Source: Macrococcoides canis
GTDB lineage: Bacteria; Bacillota; Bacilli; Staphylococcales; Staphylococcaceae
Assembly: GCF_002119805.1 (NCBI RefSeq)
Contig: NZ_CP021059.1
Location: forward strand, 1,736,001-1,800,000
Direction of reading: 5' to 3'
DNA length: 64,000 nt
The position numbers and the translations under genes are program-made. Shown in pieces: positions 62,788 through 64,000 of this stretch (positions are counted from its first letter, which is position 1; each line of letters starts with the position of its first letter). The notes below the pieces were generated by a model, which worked only from the letters and a program-made list of their open reading frames with translations, did no database searches and was not told the origin of the DNA.

Positions 62788-62960
62788 TATATTAAAAATT
62801 CAGAATAAATATTCATAAAATTTTTGTACTATGCTAAAATAATATTATTAATCATTAAAGTATGATGTTATCATCATACTTTTTTTATATTACTATTAGT
62901 ATATTATTAAATGACAATTATTATGTGAGATGCATGAATATTCTGGAAGGTGGAACCGAC

Positions 62961-63512
62961 ATGAAACGTGAACGCGAAAAAGAAATTATCGACAAAATGT
63001 TATTTACTCACAAAGTGTCTCAATTAAGTAAAGCGCTTTGGAAAACAGTAGAAAAAGACTGGCAGAACTGGATTAAACCGTATGATCTGAATATTAATGA
63101 GCATCATATTCTAGTCATTATAAGAAATCTGGAGAAGGCAACCATCTCAGAAGTAAGTCAGTATGGTGTGATGCACGTATCTACCGTGTTCAACTTTGCA
63201 AAGAATCTAGAGAAGCGCGGCTATTTGACGATGCCTAAAAGTAAATTTGATAAACGTAATACATATCTTGAACTTACGGAAAAAGGAAAAGAAGTACTGT
63301 ACGAAACATACAAAGGATATAAAGAATCTGACGACCGTATTTATGATGCTGCGAACAACTATCAGGAATTAATGTTTGACCTTCCGGCATTTACTGAACT
63401 GAAATTTATCGTTGCACAAATCTACGGCTCAGACTTTATTACACACCTTGAAAAGAGTCACGACGACCTATTAAAAATATTACTTGACGAAAACAATGAA
63501 GATAATGCATAA
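62961..63512 (+). CDS. MarR-type regulator, Hpr/ScoC-like
   Basis: 183 residues. Winged helix: NINEHHILVIIRNLEKATISEVSQYGVMHVSTVFNFAKNLEKRGYLTMPKSKFDKRNTYLELTEKG. The extended N- and C-terminal helices resemble B. subtilis Hpr (ScoC), a regulator of proteases and sporulation genes, and its staphylococcal homologue. ATG 62961 with AAGGTGG upstream is chosen over the earlier start of the frame. Confidence 0.85.
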   Translation: MKREREKEIIDKMLFTHKVSQLSKALWKTVEKDWQNWIKPYDLNINEHHILVIIRNLEKATISEVSQYGVMHVSTVFNFAKNLEKRGYLTMPKSKFDKRNTYLELTEKGKEVLYETYKGYKESDDRIYDAANNYQELMFDLPAFTELKFIVAQIYGSDFITHLEKSHDDLLKILLDENNEDNA

Positions 63513-63546
63513 TTGCTAGGTAAATTAACCGAATAAGGAGATTGCC

Positions 63547-64000
63547 ATGTATTTATGTAACAAAAATTTTAATATCAGATCGACATACGGAATCCAGAGA
63601 ATCATGCTCATTTCAGCATTGCTTGGAATTATCGTTTACATTGTCAGCTTTGAAATTTTCTCCTCTATATTCGGAAAAAAATTCTCAGATGACAATTTTT
63701 TATTATTCTTGATCAGTCTGATCTGTCTCTACCCTATCCATAAATTATTGCATATGTTGCCATTTATACATGATACGAAATCTTTAATTATACAGAAAAC
63801 AACGAAATCCAGATTCTTTCCACTCATCAATACACGAGTGAATCATCCAGTTCATAAAGTACATTTTGCGATTGCATTGCTCTGTCCAGTCGTTATCATT
63901 TCGGCGGTAACACTTATATGCGCAGTTGTATACCCAATGTTCGCCCATTACTTCCTATTTATATTCGCGGTGAATATCGGATTATCATTTATAGATTTTG
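63547..64000 (+). CDS. DUF3267 putative zincin membrane protein, partial
   Basis: The frame is open from ATG 63547 (AAGGAG upstream) to the window end, so the C-terminus is missing. About 151 residues are visible with three hydrophobic segments. IHKLLHMLPF resembles the HExxH-like zincin motif of DUF3267, but with K for the catalytic E. It lies just after the Hpr-like gene. Confidence 0.75.
   Translation, partial: MYLCNKNFNIRSTYGIQRIMLISALLGIIVYIVSFEIFSSIFGKKFSDDNFLLFLISLICLYPIHKLLHMLPFIHDTKSLIIQKTTKSRFFPLINTRVNHPVHKVHFAIALLCPVVIISAVTLICAVVYPMFAHYFLFIFAVNIGLSFIDF

Overview
The window looks like a chromosomal segment of a low-GC Firmicute of the family Staphylococcaceae, most likely Macrococcus (Macrococcoides) or a near relative. 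This is inferred from gene content and order: menF-menD-menH-menB with menE-menC and a divergent menA; hemE-hemH-hemY next to traP, ecsB-ecsA and a HIT gene; metK beside pckA; a staphylococcal-type comK; an AdsA-like wall-anchored nucleotidase; and a micrococcal-type nuclease. I cannot fix the species without a search.

Layout. 0-15 kb is accessory-rich: lipoproteins, a SagB-like glucosaminidase, thermonuclease, an XRE-regulated ABC transporter operon (5.4-8.4 kb), a SAM-I riboswitch in front of a small orphan gene (8.4-8.8 kb), several unrecognised small proteins, a PadR/DUF2812 pair with a clear operator, a YflT-domain stress protein, and an ArsR regulator beside a flavin monooxygenase. 15.8-21.6 kb is a restriction-modification island on the minus strand: an m5C methyltransferase, a compact phage-type second methyltransferase, a McrB-like AAA protein, a LlaJI/McrC-like nuclease and a Vsr repair endonuclease. 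21.6-30.2 kb carries nitrogen-scavenging genes: a YcsI-like protein, formamidase with its FmdB zinc ribbon, and a 5-oxoprolinase operon (pxpB-pxpC-accB-accC-pxpA with an NRAMP-like transporter).

Four intergenic tandem arrays with a unit of 40-41 bp lie at 11.9, 22.4, 24.3 and 30.4 kb. They have different sequences but nearly the same period, and none looks coding.

30.9-43.6 kb holds transaldolase, a CrcB pair, the AdsA-like protein, a NERD-domain protein, metK under its own SAM riboswitch, pckA with an IS150-group element inserted inside its terminator, and NUDIX, hydrolase, lipoprotein and yidD genes. 43.6-51.6 kb is the menaquinone pathway. 52.6-53.7 kb is a tRNA cluster of ten genes without rRNA. 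53.7-64 kb is comK, an IDEAL-domain protein, lplA, the late coproporphyrin-dependent haem genes, traP, ecsAB, hit, ytxH, an Hpr/ScoC-type regulator and the start of a DUF3267 gene cut by the window end.

The points I would look at first are the LlaJI-like R-M cassette with its unusual second methyltransferase and a LexA-like dyad upstream, the 41-bp arrays, the SAM riboswitch governing an unknown 76-residue protein, and the IS inserted into the pckA terminator.
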